Positions 13,683 through 26,761 of a DNA stretch of 64,000 nt are shown here, piece by piece. The notes under the pieces are model-generated. The model was not told the origin of the DNA, ran no database searches, and saw only the letters and a list, made by a program, of their open reading frames with translations. The position numbers and the translations under genes were made by a program. Position 1 is the stretch's first letter. Every line of letters begins with the position of its first letter. This stretch comes from Paragordius varius. Its lineage: Eukaryota > Nematomorpha. The DNA lies in the NCBI GenBank assembly GCA_964247055.1, contig OZ176054.1, positions 7,874,001 to 7,938,000 of the forward strand, given 5' to 3'.

Positions 13683-13973
13683 AACTTTTGGGGTTATTTT
13701 ATTTATAGCTTCATAATATAATCGATTGTTTGTAATTTAGTTTAACAATAAATAGATGATACATAAATTGGATAATCGTATAATACATCATTTATTGAAT
13801 AAAGGTATAATATATATTACAAAACATATTCATTTTAACAGTAGTCCTAGAGATATAATAGTTTGGATAGTCCCATCATTGTATACGTTTTTCAACGACC
13901 TTCAACTATACAAAAAAATAAATTTATAAACATGTCCACCAATATAATATAATGAATAGGGTATAAAATTTAA

Positions 13974-16538
13974 TTATTTACTGTATGTTGAAATATCAAT
14001 TTCATCAGGCAATTGGCTGATGTTGACATCGAATCGTTCCTGGACCTGCTTGAGAATGACATCGTCATTCTTGTCAGAAACAAAAGTTATGGATAAACCC
14101 TTGGTCCCAAATCTGCCGGCTCTTGCCACCTAGAATATATCATGACATAATTTTAAAGTATAAAAAAAATTTATCCCGATTTTAAAAAAATAATGTCTAA
14201 AAACAAAATATACCCTGTGCAAATACATGTCAGAGCTATCAGGCATATCATAATTGAAAACGATGTTGACCCGTTCGATATCCATGCCACGGCCAAACAA
14301 ATCGGTAGCAACTAAAATTCGTTTTTGGAAGTCTTTGAATTGTTTGTAACGGGACAAACTACATGTTATATTATATATAGTCAAGCTTGCTTGTATATGG
14401 TAAGGAATTCAATAAGGTATAAATCGTTTAATAAATTTTATTTTGCTGTAAACATATGTTAAAATCGTACCGTTCAGGCTGAGACATAGCTCTGTGAATG
14501 GCTATGGCAGGAAAATTTTGTTCGCCTAAAAGTTCGGCTAAAGCCATGCATCGTTGAATTGATTTGACGAAAATTACGACCTATAGTTAAATAAGAATTT
14601 ATTAATAATTATAAAAATAATTTAATAAACAACAAAACCAAGATTTCAAACCTGATTAAATTCCAAGAGATCAAGTAATTCAAAAAGCTTTCGGTTTTTT
14701 TCATTGTCCTTCAGTTCGACGTAATGTTGCCTGAGTCCGTGGAGTGTAAGTTTGGAGTCATCATCAACGTATATTTCCAGGGGCTAAAAAATTAATATAT
14801 ACACATAACAAAAAATAATTTTGCCATTTTGACTATTTTATATATCAATGGCAAGTTGTCTCACAACTTCGAATATTAGCGCTGAGGGATAATTCATGTG
14901 AGTACGTATTATCAAAATATCTTTAGGGCATGGTTTTCTAACGCACCTCGATACCACGTATCATGTTGTGCCGCAACATTGCAAAATTGCTTTTAATCGA
15001 CCATACAACACATATATCCGGCAAAAATTACAAAATTAGTTTATCCTTTGATTCAAAAGTTTTAATGGGCGCCGATTTACATGATCGGTATATAAATGCC
15101 AAAAAATGTTTTATGTTCAAACACAATTGAATGTGTCATCCAAAGAGAGAGCAAGCAAATCGATTAAGTTACGCGACCAATAACACATATTCCATTATAT
15201 ATTTATCCAAATTAAAAAAGGTAGAGGATATGTTTGAATGATAAGTATGTATGTATGAGATAGATAGGTATAGTTAGAGGGTACAAAGTAGTAGTAGAAG
15301 TATTTACATCTTGCATAAATTTTTTGCAGATTGGGCGAACACTTTTGCTCAGAGTTGCGCTAAACATCATAACTTGTTTGGCATGTGGTGTCATGCGAAA
15401 TATGTCTTGAACATCTTTTCTCATATCTATAAATGTGCATAAATACAGTATATACATCAATATTATTTCATTTGTAGGAGCGCACTTATAGAAGAAAAAA
15501 ATAATTATTGGCTTTATTTTGCGCATAAAAAATACATTTTTTCGCTTTATCTTATTAATAGCCAATTATAGTGCTCTTTACTATAAATGTTACCTGGCAA
15601 TGTTTACCAACATGTTTTTACTCATGCTGTGAATCAATAATAAAAAGCAAATATTTAAGAACCTAATGTATTATTATGTTAAACTTAAATAAACACAAGA
15701 CAAAATTTCCATTTCCGTATGGAAAAAAATGAAACTAAAAGATTCTAAAAGTATGAAGCTAAAAAATAGGAGTATTAATATGTAAAAAAATCAAACCCAG
15801 TTCTTCCAGCATCTTATCGCATTCATCCAAAACAAAATGCTTAACGTGTTTAAGAATAAGAGCACGCGATTTACATAGGGCTAAAATACGTCCGGGGGTA
15901 CCTACAACAATGTGCGGGGAAGTTTTTGGATCTTTGAGAATTCCTTCATCAGTGGTAATAGGAACCCCGCCAAAAAACACTGCAACTCGTACTCCGGGCA
16001 TGTATTTGCAAAACCTCTCATATTCCTTACCAATTTGAAATGCTAATTCTCGTGTGTGGCACATCACTAAAACGGAAACCTAAATGGTTAAAGAAAAATT
16101 TATATATTTTTCAAAATAAGCAAAAAAATATAAAAAATACCTGATTATCTACAGGTTCTAATTGTTGCAGAGTAGCAAGAACAAAAACCGCAGTTTTACC
16201 CATGCCAGATTTTGCCTGACAAATGACATCCATACCCAAAATTGCTTGTGGGATACATTCATGTTGAACTGAATATATTTAGATATTTATATACCTTCAG
16301 ATGGATGTTCAAAACCACAATCCTGTATAGCACGAAGTAGCTCGGGTTTTAGCAAAAAGTCTTTAAAACTAGAACTATGTATTGACACATAGGTTCCTTT
16401 AATGTCTTTTTTCTTTAATGTCCCATTAGTAATTCCAGCAGAATTTTGTGCATTCTTTAGTCCAATTCCAGAATTGTTTTGACTAACCACAACCTGTTCT
16501 TCTTCTTCATAGTCTAAAAGTTCGTTTTCGTCAGCCAT
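13974..16538 (-). CDS. DDX39B: ATP-dependent RNA helicase UAP56/DDX39B (DECD-box)
   Basis: UAP56 is the ATPase of the TREX complex, needed for spliceosome assembly and mRNA export in the nucleus. Eight exons: 16538-16295, 16268-16141, 16079-15797, 15426-15308, 14783-14652, 14580-14471, 14358-14214, 14129-13974; 438 residues against 428 in human. Seen in order: N-terminal [38 protein letters not shown]-motif region, AKSGMGKT (motif I), GTPGR, DECD (motif II), SAT (motif III), [14 protein letters not shown] and [10 protein letters not shown] (motif VI). It ends [11 protein letters not shown]. Intron 1 is 26 nt; the others are 61, 370, 524, 71, 112 and 84 nt. MITE copy B lies only 62 bp upstream of the start codon, so promoter and 5' UTR probably overlap that repeat. 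As a spliceosome factor it would act on the 22-30 nt introns seen here. Confidence 0.97.
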
Positions 16539-16599
16539 ATTTTAGTGTCGTAACAAATAATTATGGTGTTGTGATTGTAGAATTCAAAATGAAAAAAAA

Positions 16600-17161
16600 T
16601 AACACTTGGATACCATTTAGTCCTTCGATTCAAATTGGGGTAGTTAATTACCCCAGGCCTGTTTAAAATTAAATTCTTAAAATTATCCAAGGAATCAAAA
16701 CCAGCAAAATTTTTCACGTATATAACTTAATAAACCGAAATATATAAAAAATTTTATTCAAAAATACTAGATATAACTTATTTTAAGCTAAAACCGAAAG
16801 GTAAAAATTTCGTCAACGTGACATGTTTGAAATGGTAAAATTAAAAAATAATACAAAATAAACCGCTTTTTCTATTTCTATCAATGTTAGATGTAATTTA
16901 AATAAAAATTAGCTTTAATTTTACCCTTAAAATTAAATGAAGACGATTGTAAAAATTTTGTAAAGAAAAAATGGTGGAGAAATAGTTTTACATGGAACTT
17001 TTTAAGAAAACAAATTTTCAAGATATTTTCTCTTTTTATTTTAATTTATATTAGGATAGAAGCATAAATTTAATTTGGGACAGTTTCCTTCGTAGTTTTT
17101 TAAAAATCCAAACTCAAATTTAGTCTGGGGTATTTAGATACCCCAAATTAAATCGAAGTAT
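16600..17161. mobile_element. MITE family 1, copy B, next to the DDX39B start
   Basis: It runs from TAACACTTGGATACCATTTA to CCCCAAATTAAATCGAAG, about 560 bp, in the opposite orientation to copy A. It has the same GGGGTA...TACCCC end palindromes and no ORF. Its edge lies 62 bp before the DDX39B ATG. Confidence 0.82.
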
Positions 17162-17977
17162 GAAAAAAATTTATTATTTAATGGTTAAATTTCTATGCAT
17201 GAGTCTTTAAAAAAAATTTCATATTAATATAATATCGATTTAATAGCCACTTAAAAATTTTAGGCAAATATTTTAGAAATATTTCTATAACAGTGATGCT
17301 CAAACCGCGTCCAACGGGCCGCATGCGGCACCTAAAGTGCTTTTTTATGTATTTATTTTGAATAAATATATGTAAATGTGTCAAATAGCAATAAAGAAAT
17401 TGTCATTCTATGGGGGAAAAGGATGACCATCGTGGACCCGTTCAAGTTTTTTGGCATAATCCAAGAATCTTGCGCTAATAATTAGTGAAAATTGTTTGGT
17501 CTTCATTCATATCCCCCATATTAAAACTTTGAACTTTTTAAAAGGTTTTCGGGAATACCTGTTGATTAGAATTCAACATATTTAATTTAAAAGGGGGCCG
17601 AATGAGCAATTTAGCCTCTGTACCTCTTTTGTTGTTAAAAACCTAAGTTCCGATCGAAAATGTTTTCTTGGTAAAATATGTCCATTCAGTTTAACGAATT
17701 TTTTGACACACCGAAGTTTTGTTGTGCCCCGCTCCTGCGATTTGATTTAAAGCAATTTTCGTAAATTCGTATAATTCAAACCCTTATTTATTCTTTTTAT
17801 CTCCCAAGTAAAATTATTACGAAAATGATTTAACCACTTTTGCAATTGGCCTTTCATATCCCTCTGAAAAAAGTTTTTTCGATATTGATTTTGGACAATT
17901 TACCGAAAAATTTTCAATTTCATTCGGAACTAAATTTTATCAATTATAATGGTTCCCTAAGTGACTGGATCATTTGT
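17162..17977. other. Intergenic DNA with a hAT-like end at 17291
   Basis: CAGTGATGCTCAAACCGCG at 17291, then GGGCCGCATGCGGC, is a good hAT-type terminus (CAGTG start, GC-rich subterminal hairpin). The opposite end was not found and no transposase frame is left. The rest shows no gene. Confidence 0.45.
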
Positions 17978-18279
17978 TTAACACTTCGGTACAACACATT
18001 CATTTCAGTCCTTCCATTTGGGGTCGTAGGATATCCCAGGCCTGTTTAAAATTAAATACTTTGAAAAATATTAAAGGAATCGAAACCATAACAAAAGTTT
18101 GCACTTGTATTATCCAAAATATAAAAAAAAAATTTAAAATTACTATATAATATATTATAAGGTAATAACAAAGGTAAAAATTTAATCACATGACATGTGC
18201 ATAGATTTAAAAATAATACGAAATAAACCACTTTTTCTCTTTCTATCAATGTTAGATGTGATTACCTTTAATTTTAGCT

Positions 18280-18999
18280 TAAAAACACTTCGATTCAGAT
18301 TATGATATCTAAATACCCCAGTCAGTTGATAAACTACTGGAAGAAACGGTTCCAATTTAAATGTATACTTCTATTTAAATAAAAATTATATAAATAAGCC
18401 AAATATCTAAATAAATTTAGTTTTGGAAAAAAGTTTCGTCTCAAACTATTTTTATTATAGAACATTTTCGCAAAATGTGTTTAATTGATTCTAAGCCTAA
18501 AATTCAATTTACTTTCTTAAAAAATCACATTTAACATTGATATATACAGAAAAAGTGCTATATCTTGCATTATATTTATATAAAGCTTATGCACAGTCAT
18601 GTTCGCTAAATATATCAAGTATTTTTAATGATTTTTTTATTATATTTCGGTTTAAATGTTATATAAGTGCAAGGCGTGACAGTATAGTTATAGGTAGGGC
18701 GCCGGACTCTTCCACTGTGCCACAATACCGACCCCGACCTACGATTTTCCCATCATCACTGTCAGCCCTGGGTTGGCGAGTGTTAAAAAGTATATTGTCC
18801 GGATACAATTTAAGTCCTCTCTTTAATAAAAAAAGAAAAAAAGAGACTCTAAACTGTATATTTTTATTTTTATTAATGTTATATAAGTGCAAACCTTTGC
18901 CATGGTCCATATCAAATACTTAATTTTAAACAAACCTGGGGGATCTAACTACCCCAATTCGAATCGAACTGAAATAAATGTGCTGTATTCAAGTGCTAA
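18280..18999. mobile_element. MITE family 1, copy C inner, nested in the outer copy
   Basis: It begins AAACACTTCGATTCAGATTA and ends in CCAATTCGAATCGAACTG ... AAGTGCTAA. It interrupts the outer element between words that are contiguous in copy B, and is itself interrupted by a SINE. Confidence 0.78.
18673..18874 (+). mobile_element. tRNA-derived-looking SINE with 18-bp target duplications
   Basis: A GC-richer block of about 202 bp is bounded by identical AATGTTATATAAGTGCAA at 18655-18672 and 18875-18892. Intact MITE copy E has this site once (AATGTTATGTAAGTGCAA), so insertion is directly shown. The head GGCGTGACAGTATAGTTATA and GGTAGGGCGCCGGACT resembles a tRNA 5' half with an A box; the B box is weak. 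The 3' end is T/A-rich. Long target duplications imply LINE-type retroposition. Confidence 0.75.
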
Positions 19000-19216
19000 A
19001 TAACAATATTTTGCAAAAATGTCGTAAAATAAAAATGGCGCTGAAAGTTTGATATGGAACTTTTTTTAAAACTAAATTTTATTTTAATATTTTGGCTTAT
19101 ATATTTAATTTTTATGAGGATGGATGCATAAATTTAAATAAGGAGCGTTTAGTTGAGTGGTTTTTTTGAAAATATGAAATTTAATAGAGTGCCACAATTT
19201 GAATCGAAGTGTTTAA

Positions 19217-22200
19217 TTAATACATTAATTTATATAGATGCTAATCAAAATCGGATTTTTGAACCAATATTGATTTTGCAGTAAATTTTTGGAAAACGTG
19301 CAGCCCTATTCAAATTCAATATTGAATTTTAATTTTAAAAATGGAGGCCTACCGCACATTTGTTACTTTCCTTGTTTAGCCCCACCATTTGATAAATAAG
19401 GGTTTTGAAATTTTTATTTTAATACAATTTTCGGAAAATGTGTATGTCTACGAATTATAAGGGTAGAAATTTTTAAGAATGCGCCGAGTACGATTAATCC
19501 ATTTTTGAATACGTCCCTTAGTTCACCCCCATTTTTCTGAAAATGGGTTTTTGAAAAATATGGGATGAGGATGGGGCCATTTTTTAATTTAGCTCTTTTT
19601 TACGTCTCTCCAAAATACTGCCTTGTGCAAAATGACTAACTCTCAAATTTGGAGTATTTCCCGAAACATAAATATAGGGGATGGATTTGTTAATGAGGCT
19701 ACTTATTTTTCTCATAAAATTAAGGATACTAAGCGTTTCGTTAGGGATGATTCACTTCCTTTATACCAGGATTAGAGTGTGAAACACACTGGGATTCCTA
19801 TATCCTGGTTTTTCGTTCTCTTCATAGCTAAGATTATGGTTTTTTAGAGCCCTTAGTCTTAGCCTGTGTGTAAATACAATATCATAAAATAAAACTGTTA
19901 ACCAATTTTTTAAAAGCACATATAAGTTGTAATAGCAATAAAATGGGTGAATGAACCCGTAAAGGGATGGCTAAAGACATTTTAATAAAATATATGTTCA
20001 TAGTTAAAAATATCTTTATCTCCGATTCCTCGCTTTATTTCAATTTATTAGACCGATTCACTAATTATCGTTTAGAGTTATGACTAATTCACAGCAACAT
20101 GTGACAAGACTTAAAATATATCATAAAATATATAAAATACATTTAGAAAAAACAGTATTTATGTTAATTTCATTTTAAGTGTGAGCCAAAGCCTCAAATG
20201 TTTCGACCCTCTGAAATGGCTGGTTTACTTTAAATAATAATCGTGAAATTGCTGAGACGCTATAACAAGTTTTGATATACAATAGATTATGACCTCAAAA
20301 TATTTTTAAAAATTCACTATCCTTAAAAAAATTAGCTTACAAACACTAACAAAAAATGTAAGATTTCCACCCACAATGAAATTAAATGGATTTTGTAAAT
20401 CAAAAATTGGTAGTTGCAAAAAATTGTTTGAACTATCAGAGATTGCAGAGAAAATATAACACAAAATGAAATATGAATATAATGAATTATTTATTATATA
20501 ATTTATGTGTTACAATAAGTTTTTAGATTATAATTAATAACAAGCTGTGATGTGCGTCGCCTAACTTAGTTGACACTATCATTGTGTCAATTATTTTAGC
20601 ACTAAAATAAAAAGTATCTTCTAAAATACGTTATTTTTTGGAGGCGTAAAGACTCTATAACATGAGTACTCAAAACGCGGTCCACTGACCGTACGCGAAC
20701 ATACTGTTTTTTTTTGGCAAATTAATTATTTAATTTTTTAAAGTACTTATTTTGAATGTGTGTGTGTTATTGCTAAGTCGATGTCGACTTTTTGCAATAT
20801 TATAAATAAAACTTCTCCATACGTTGCGATTTTTAGTTTTAATGTTAAGTTTTGCCAAGGTTGCATTGGTTTCTTGCAAAATATTATCCATCCATTTTGA
20901 ATGTGATATCTGCAAATGTGTCAAACATATAATTTTTTTGGTATTATATGGAGCCTTAAGATAAGATTAAAAAAATTGCAGCCCTTTAAATTTTTTTGGT
21001 GAGTAACATTGCAGGTGTGAAATATAATTTTTACGTTATAAAATCGAACAACTAAGATAATTTTTCATATATATGGACTTATTAATTCCAAGTTGCACTG
21101 ATTTAATAGTGTATTTATGTGAGGTGGGGCTCTAACCATGGCTTATTAGAATTAATTTGAATTAAAACTTTGTATTTATATTGAAACTACTATGTATTTA
21201 TGTGGTCTAATATATTTCCAGAATTTCTTATATACTCATTAAACACCAGAAATTCTTATTTACTCATTAAACATAATATCCCTATTCAAGGACAAATTAT
21301 GAAGGTCGCGACATAATTTTTTTCTGTATATTGGTAATATATGGTTATATAGATTTTCCAAAAAATGCTTCAAAGCCATGATATTTCTATATGGTGACGT
21401 ATTTAACAGGAGCCCTACCCAACGCCTTTAAAAAGGTGAATAAGATATTTATGCGAAACATTGGTACACCTTTATTTCGATTACTTTTGAGTTGCGTTGG
21501 GTAGCAATTAAAAGGTAATTTTTTACAAATGCTCATAAACTCATTTTTCTGGGGCAAGTCTGTAAGATGGAGCCACTTAGTTTTCGTTCATAACTCAGAT
21601 ATTTGTTTTTATGATACAAAAATAAGAAGATACGTCTTTTTGATCGCACCTTGAAATCTAAAAAATGTTTATATAAATTTTATTATCAATCAGTTAGGCG
21701 TATATTACTCGTGTTAAAGACAACATACTATACATAGCATTTTTCGTTGTATCTATTAAAAAAATTGTTTGATCGTGGGCAAGAATCTCTAATTGATCCA
21801 TTGTTTTAATCAATCAAGTTTTTAAGAGTGAAAACTACCCTTATAATTGTCCTAAAATAAACTTAGTTAAATAATCGGCACGCATAAATATATTGTTGGT
21901 TCAGTATTAAAAATATTGACAATAAAATCAATAAATTTTTATTTTACTTATAACTAAATATCTTTAGCTGAAAGGCACAAGTTTTATAAATATATATACT
22001 TTGGCAGCGTTTTTTATGTAGCTAAAAAACCATTTTTGTCCCATAAAGTATAATTAGAACAAAATTTGAGAGGGGTAATAAAAAAGTCTTATTTTATTAA
22101 AATAATGCGTAGATCAATAAAATTGATTCATCATTTCATGACCGTTATTTCAAATGAAACTCTAACTTTATAATTTTTAATATATCTAAATTGTTAAATT

Positions 22201-22228
22201 ATAAAATTATGATATAAATAGAAATAAT
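19217..22228. other. 3-kb intergenic stretch, mostly featureless
   Basis: No gene was recognised. Small structures: a hAT-like terminal piece near 20660 (ACTCAAAACGCGGTCC), a 28-bp tandem duplication at 21219-21274 (unit contains TACTCATTAAACA) and a short inverted repeat CTACCCAACGC/GCGTTGGGTAG at 21414 and 21494. Confidence 0.5.
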
Positions 22229-25200
22229 TTATTTAGGTCTAAAATTTAAGATTTTGCGTTTTAAACTAGGCGTACAAACATCTATTGGTTTCTTTTTATC
22301 TTTGTTTTCATTTGCAATATTTGCTCCGTTATTCAATAATACTGGAATGACATCGTCTCTATGTTCTTCACAAGCCAAATGTCTAAAATAATTTATAAGC
22401 GTTATCTTATTAATAAGCTTTTAACTTCGAAATTAATAAAATATTTTTAACTAAATAAGAAGCCATTAAGATTTAGGTACCAACTATTACGCCTAAAATA
22501 TTTTATCATTGCTTTGATATTAACATATGGAAACCTGTTTTATCATTTTTTAAAACCATTTATTAAAAAAATAAATCACATTTTAGTTTATAATCTTTCC
22601 AATATTGGTTAAATATCTAAAAGTATTAAAATGATAATCTCTGTTAATAATATTTTTAGGATTATTTTTTTAGCAATGTGCAATAGTTAGCGTAAAATCG
22701 ATACATAGGGTCGGGTGATAAAAAATTTTTTTTGACTGACTTGCAAGTTTTTCAAGTCATGGCTTGCTTTCATGTGATAAAAAAAATTTAACATTAGGGC
22801 ACTTAAGTCAAGCGAGAAAACTTAATAAGGAGGTGATAAAAAATCATATGTTCAAGTAAAACTTAAAGATTTTGCAAGTGTGGTGTAGGGCACACTTGAC
22901 AGATTTAAAAATATGGACAAAATTATTTTGGAAACTATTTATATACAAAATTTAGGTTTTACATGTAATTCAAACCTTTATTAATTCTATAAATTGTTAA
23001 TTTGATAAATTTTGGCTAATTAATCTATTCATTGGGTGGATACAAAGGATAAATTTATAGAAAAACTCTGCTAATATTGAATAACATGGCACATAAAAAC
23101 ATGCTAAATATATCAATTCTCTGACCGGAAAAAAAATTGGATTCTCGAAAAATTTTTTAAAACTTCAGTAAATACTTAGTTAAAAATAATATGGATATTA
23201 CAAGGGCGTGTTTCCTTGATTATTTTGTGCATCAACATTAGCATTGTGTTCCAACAAAGCTTTTACGACATTAACGTGTCCTTGTGTCGCAGCTCTGTGC
23301 AAAGGTGTATCACCCTGGTTATCGGCCCAATTTATTTTAATATTTTTTTCGTCCAATAACATAAGAACAATCTACAGAGATGACAATATATATACCATTT
23401 ACAGTTCAAATTCACCCTTGAACAATTCAAATTCACCCTCAAACAATTCAAATTCACCCTCGAACAATTCAAATTCACCCTAAAAATAAATTATGTGTTT
23501 TCGAACTAATATAACTCATTATTAGTATGAAATACATCTTTATGGCATAGTTTATTATTTTTTCAGTATTATTTTAATTTAATAGAAATTTATTTTTAAA
23601 AATATATAAAAATATTGGTAATTTTTAATCTTAAAACACATATATTTTAGTTAGGGGTGAATTTGAATTGTTTGAGGGTGAATTAGAATTGTTTAAGGGT
23701 GAATTTGAATTGTTTAAGGGTGAATTTGAATTATAAATGGTATATATAGAAATAAAAAATAAACGACAATATGAATAATTAAGGTTATTTTTGATGGTAA
23801 TGGTTGTACCGAAATATTAATTCATTAGAAAAATAAATTCAACAACAATGAAAGCCAATAAATGTATATTTCCCGTTTACTGAAAAACATCAAAATAAAT
23901 TTGATTGTTACTGAATTTTTATATTTCGGATTATAGAATGCATGGTAATAATGGCCAAATTATTTTTATACCAAAAAATAAAACTGCGAATTATAAGACA
24001 GATTCTAATTTTTTTTAGATTTTTAATAACAACCTCCGGTTTAATATAATAACGAAAGTTTTAAAATGCTTTTTTTCCACATGTGGCCCCAAAATCTCCG
24101 AAAAAAATGGAACTGTAATATCGGCAACTGATATAGCGAAATATAAATTTAATATATAATAGCTTAAATAGGACAAGATTATTAAAGGACCCCACTATCA
24201 GATAAAACAAGGAGAAAACCATATTTTTTTCCAGATAAAACATGCCAAATATATTCATTCATATAATATTATTATATTATAACGTTTAATATATTATTGC
24301 AAAAAACAATTATATTTAATATGTTTTCCAAGTTAGTGCTATTCTATAGCTAATAAATGATCTTGTCAAAGGTTTAGATATGTTATCGCCAAGATATCTG
24401 AATTGGACATTTTCAAATATATCAACGGCTAGTAAGTTTGTTTGCTTGCCAGATAGTTCATTTAAATTAATTTATTAGGGAGTGATTTTTTAATTTGGCT
24501 GTACCGTTTATACACGTATAAAAATTAATTACATCGGATTTAGTTGGGCGATATACTTTTGTTACAATTCGGATGTTAATTCTTTTTTGCATTTGTAAAT
24601 TTTTAATCAATGCTTTACAAAAGTTTTTTTTATTAATATAAAGTAGACCGTTGTAGTTAGAATGTCTTATGGGATTGAATCATGGCCTATGACAAATAAA
24701 CGGGAAAAAACTAATTAATACCGATAACACATCAATATAATCATTGGAATATTGATAATAAATATTTATGAAATCTAACCAATAAACATGTAAATGAAGA
24801 CTTAATTTCTGGGGCCCCCCACTAAGATATGATTCTTATAACCAAAAGACAATCAAAAACTTTTTACCTCGAGATCCCTATTGAAAAGAACCGATTCACA
24901 CATAGTCCCAAACCATAAAACAAGATTTATTAATAATAAAAACGGATAAATCTGATTACAAGAATAGAAATTTCTTGAAACATCTTTTTCATGTATATAA
25001 ATTATAAAGGTTCTGCGTAAATCCTATCTTTCTTTATGCTTGGTAAATTTTAAATATGATTCCCATAATGCCGTCAATGGATCGAAAAACAAAAATAATT
25101 ACGTTTGCAAAATAAATCCGTAATATATATATATATATATACATATATATGGTTGTGCATTTGACTGCTTTTTCAAAAAAGTCCGGTCAGACCCAGTCAG

Positions 25201-26671
25201 ACCATGGTCATGACTACTTTTTACTTAAGTGAATATCATGCGATTTTGGAGATTGTGAAAATAATGCTTGAACGACACATGCTTTTCACAAATAATGTCT
25301 TTTTCTTAATAGTTTGTTTTATACTTTTTGATTTATTATTTATAAATATATTCAATCAAATTTAATCAAGGATTTTGTTTTCAAATGAATTTCGCCATAT
25401 GTTTGTGGCCTTCTGAATCTTCAAATCCTTTCTGGATATTTCAAAAATATTTTACTCGTTTGTTTTACACTTTCTTTCATTTAATAAATATTCAAATATA
25501 AGATGTTTTTTTCATTTTATTGGTTCACATATATATATATATATATATATATATTGTGCACAAGGCTAGATTGTTTTGTTATGCGAAATAACTGGATATG
25601 TTTAATTGCTAATCTTAAAGGATGCATGCTTAACAATTTATAATATATTGTTAAATAAGCTAAATGTCGATTATTTAATAATATTAAAAAACAATAAAAT
25701 CTTACTATCCCTCTTTCAAAAAAATTTACTAGCAATTTTTCAAAAAACAGCTGTTTTTTAAATGACCGTGGTCAAAAATAAATAGTCATTGACCTGGTCG
25801 CCCGGTCAATTGACCGGGTCATTACTTGGTCAGCACAACCCTATATATATATCTTAAATTTGGAAAATAGCAATAATAATGTTTTTTTGAAATAATAACT
25901 TTATTCTTCGCAAAACTTAAAGATATACTTTAAAATATTTTAATCATATTTAATGTTTTCATTTAAATAAAGGTAAACAACCTAAAGTTACGATTTAAAA
26001 AGAATAATATTAATACAAAAACGTAAATTAAATCTTTGAAAGTAAGCTACAAAAAATAAATAAAAAACCTTTATTTTATAAAACATTGGTCCCAAAGCTT
26101 TGAAAAAATCAAAACCGTTTTTTATTATTGCATTAAAGGTTATAAGTTATTAAAAATGGGTTCAGGTTTTAGTAAACGGCGTTTCCCCAAAAATTGCCCT
26201 TTAAGATCCGGTTCTTATGGGTCAAATTTATTGCTAAAATAGGTAGAGAACTCATACCCCTAAATTATTTTTAGATGCTGCATAATGTAATGCAGTTTGT
26301 TTAGTTTTGTTTGTATGATTTATATCAATTCCTCCATGCGATAAAAAAAGAGAAACTATATTTTGCCAACCAGCAGACGACGCAATCATAAGGGGAGTCC
26401 ACCCTGTCTATTTAATTTTTAAGGAAAGAAGACAACTTCATCTGGTTCATTTAAAGGCATTTCCATATCCTCCAAAAGATATTTTACAACTTCAATATTT
26501 CCCTTACTAGTAGCCCAATGTAAGAGATTTCGCCCATCCTAAATTTATAAAATTCTATTTTACATTATCTTTTTGCGTTAAAAGGCCCGAATTTTGTGAA
26601 ATCAAGTTTCGAAGTCCATTAATATCGTTGTTATAAGCTAATGTACATGCTTGATTAATTAGAGTTGTCAT
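22229..26671 (-). CDS. PSMD10: Gankyrin, 26S proteasome non-ATPase regulatory subunit 10
   Basis: Gankyrin is an ankyrin-repeat chaperone that binds the RPT3 ATPase during assembly of the 19S proteasome base. Exons 26671-26564, 26538-26437, 26407-26258, 23371-23202 and 22382-22229 give 227 residues, as in human (226). Ankyrin words are seen throughout: GRNLLHWATSKGNIEVVKYL, GWTPLMIASSAG, TALHYAASK, GDTPLHRAATQGHVNVVKAL, GNTPLHLACEEH and a final KKKPIDV. All phases agree. Introns 1 and 2 are 25 and 29 nt; introns 3 and 4 are 2886 and 819 nt, and intron 3 carries a foldback element and a hAT element. The start lies 90 bp from SLC35D on the other strand. Confidence 0.95.
23387..23748. mobile_element. 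Foldback-type element with tandem 21-bp repeats in both arms
   Basis: The left arm (23404-23480) has four copies of a 21-bp unit built on TTCAAATTCACCCT; the right arm (23655-23733) has four inverted copies (AGGGTGAATTTGAATTGTTT). Outside them TATATACCATTT and AAATGGTATATA close the palindrome. The middle of about 175 bp has no ORF. It starts 16 bp upstream of PSMD10 exon 4, right at its splice acceptor. Confidence 0.85.
25149..25843. mobile_element. hAT-type DNA element, decayed, in PSMD10 intron 3
   Basis: GGTTGTGCATTTGACTG at the left and GGTCAGCACAACCCTA at the right are inverted. Inside each end are repeated GGTCA/TGACC words, as in the larger hAT at 33990. It is about 0.7 kb, with no clear transposase, and is flanked by AT microsatellite that hides the target duplication. 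Confidence 0.7.
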
Positions 26672-26761
26672 ATCGTGTTTTTTAATTTATTTTTAAATTT
26701 TGATAGTAATAAAAATGCACACATTCAATTAGTAGCGTGGTTTTGGCAAAGCTCGATTGGG
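26672..26761. promoter_or_regulatory. 90-bp divergent head PSMD10/SLC35D
   Basis: Ninety bases separate the ATG of gankyrin from the chosen ATG of the transporter. The transporter frame is open further upstream across this head, but those codons do not resemble the family, so the downstream ATG at 26762 was chosen. Confidence 0.5.

Larger units (their letters stand above)
17978..19216. mobile_element. MITE family 1, copy C outer, split by a second copy
   Basis: The left part (17978 to about 18280) has the TTAACACTTCGG end and the right part (19000-19216) ends in GAATCGAAGTGTTTAA; internal words on both sides follow those of copy B in order. The middle is a separate full copy in the opposite orientation. 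Confidence 0.78.
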